Source: Zygnema cylindricum (lineage: Eukaryota; Streptophyta; Zygnematophyceae; Zygnematales; Zygnemataceae). From it: a DNA stretch of 18,334 nt. The stretch lies in NCBI GenBank assembly GCA_037447655.1, contig JBBHKE010003271.1, positions 1-18,334 on the forward strand, written 5' to 3'. How positions within the stretch are numbered: position 1 is the stretch's first letter; every line of letters starts with the position of its first letter. Positions 17,506 to 18,334 of the stretch are shown in pieces. The position numbers and the translations under genes are program-made. The notes beneath the pieces are model-generated. The model was not told the DNA's origin. It saw nothing but the letters and a program-made list of their open reading frames with translations, and did not search any database.

Positions 17506-18024
17506 AGGCGTGGGCTACTGACGGATAAGGGACTATAAATGGGTGCTTTTTTAATGTTTTGTGATTGAAGTATTGTTGGTGTTTTTTTGCTTTTTTAGGG
17601 GAAAAGACGAAAAAAATGGGCTTACCCTACTCTAATGTTTGGATAGGAGATTTGGTTTCTTTCCGACATATTTTGTTTTGCTCTTTCATCTTCAAGTAGT
17701 CCCGAGGTTTTCCGGGACTACTTGAAGAGGCCATTCTAACCGCTTTTTAGGACCAAAAAAAATCAGTTTTAACAAATACAAAATAAAGCTACTCCAGGCC
17801 CCCAAATGATGAATTAAATGAGCTCCAAACCAACCAGTATTTGCTGCGTCACAAGCCTCGCAAAGTCTAGTATAATCTTCACTAACCTTTAAATATGTTA
17901 AAGAAGATTTTGATTTTTCGTGATCAAATGAACAAGAAAAAGAAATAAAACATGGATTTCAGCAAACAGGTCTGCTGGATTAACCTAAAAATGAATTCAC
18001 AGTGAAATACTAGAATACAAGGAA
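17506..18024. other. Non-coding stretch with one hairpin
   Basis: AT-rich, without a convincing open frame on either strand. Apart from the perfect inverted repeat at 17689-17728 I see no structure. Confidence 0.5.
17689..17728. repeat. Perfect hairpin: 16-bp stem, 8-base loop (second)
   Basis: TCTTCAAGTAGTCCCG (17689-17704), an 8-base loop, then its exact reverse complement (17713-17728). It has the same 16/8/16 geometry as the hairpin at 13430-13469 but an unrelated sequence. No gene is assigned around it. Confidence 0.95.
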
Positions 18025-18026
18025 TA

Positions 18027-18213
18027 CTGCCCATCGTCATTAGAGTCCATCACGATTTAAGTGCGTGTTTTCTGACCCAAAATCATAGAATAGTGTTAAT
18101 CACATTATTTCAGCCATTGGCCACCATGAGCCACGTGACAAAACATAATTAAGTGTCGTTAATTCTAACAAAGTATTAACGTAACTAAGTCACTCTAATA
18201 GCGACAAGCAGTG
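18027..18213. mobile_element. MITE-like element, copy 6
   Basis: Flanked by TA (18025-18026 and 18214-18215). The termini are ACTGCCCATCGTCATTAGAG (18026-18045) on the left, which runs into a T at 18046, and ACTGCTTGTCGCTATTAGAG on the right in reverse complement. They differ at 5 positions, all transitions. The right end has an extra CA before CTGC, so the left end seems to have lost two bases. The internal sequence is homologous to the element at 3950-4141 over its whole length. The TATTAG-containing terminus is related to that of the 5101-5320 element. Confidence 0.75.
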
Positions 18214-18334
18214 TAGAGTCTCACATCAGATAAAAACCTTGACATCCCATATGAGAGTCAAAATGACTCTCGAAATTCGATACACAAACATTCATTATAA
18301 TCCAGATCACTAACAGCAAAATGTGATGCAATTT

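Overview
The window reads as nuclear DNA of a photosynthetic eukaryote of the green lineage. The evidence is a spliced gene for a plant-type thylakoid protein kinase (STN8), GT-AG and GC-AG introns of about 0.8 to 2.4 kb, an AATAAA poly(A) candidate, long microsatellites and small TA-flanked inverted-repeat transposons. Protein similarity and the moderate, AT-leaning base composition outside the low-complexity tracts suggest a streptophyte alga or early-diverging land plant. I cannot name the genus from sequence alone.

Layout. Positions 1-2350 hold no convincing gene. They contain a diverged foldback element (187-384), a long (TATG)n microsatellite (411-790), a stretch rich in CGTACA/TGTACG words (about 1000-2350) and a solitary Pol III box A/B-like pair (1631-1694). 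Positions 2450-2580 carry CCAAT, two I-box (GATAA) and two G-box (CACGTG) words upstream of STN8 and are its best promoter candidate. STN8 runs on the plus strand as five coding exons: 3277-3942, 4939-5052, 6564-6737, 8282-8689 and 11074-11421, giving a predicted 569 aa. Intron 1 begins with a GC donor and has a small transposon abutting that donor. Intron 4 is largely a 1.4 kb polypyrimidine tract with a 22-bp minisatellite inside it.

A second gene lies on the minus strand (15974-13856): a short conserved-looking exon spliced to a long Lys/Glu-rich exon, giving an unrecognised, probably nuclear protein. The two genes converge tail to tail over about 2.4 kb that holds a tandem duplication, a diverged transposon copy and a perfect 16-bp-stem hairpin. 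The right end (16-18.3 kb) is non-coding: a purine-rich minisatellite tract with pyrimidine flanks, a second hairpin with the same 16/8/16 geometry, and another small transposon copy.

The two genes show no functional link. STN8 phosphorylates photosystem II core proteins at the thylakoid. The Lys-rich protein carries nuclear-localisation-like clusters. No bacterial-style system, CRISPR array or defence island is present. The most interesting material is the transposon family and how it has colonised STN8 introns, the GC-AG splice site beside one copy, the giant pyrimidine tract next to a splice acceptor, and the two equal-geometry perfect hairpins.
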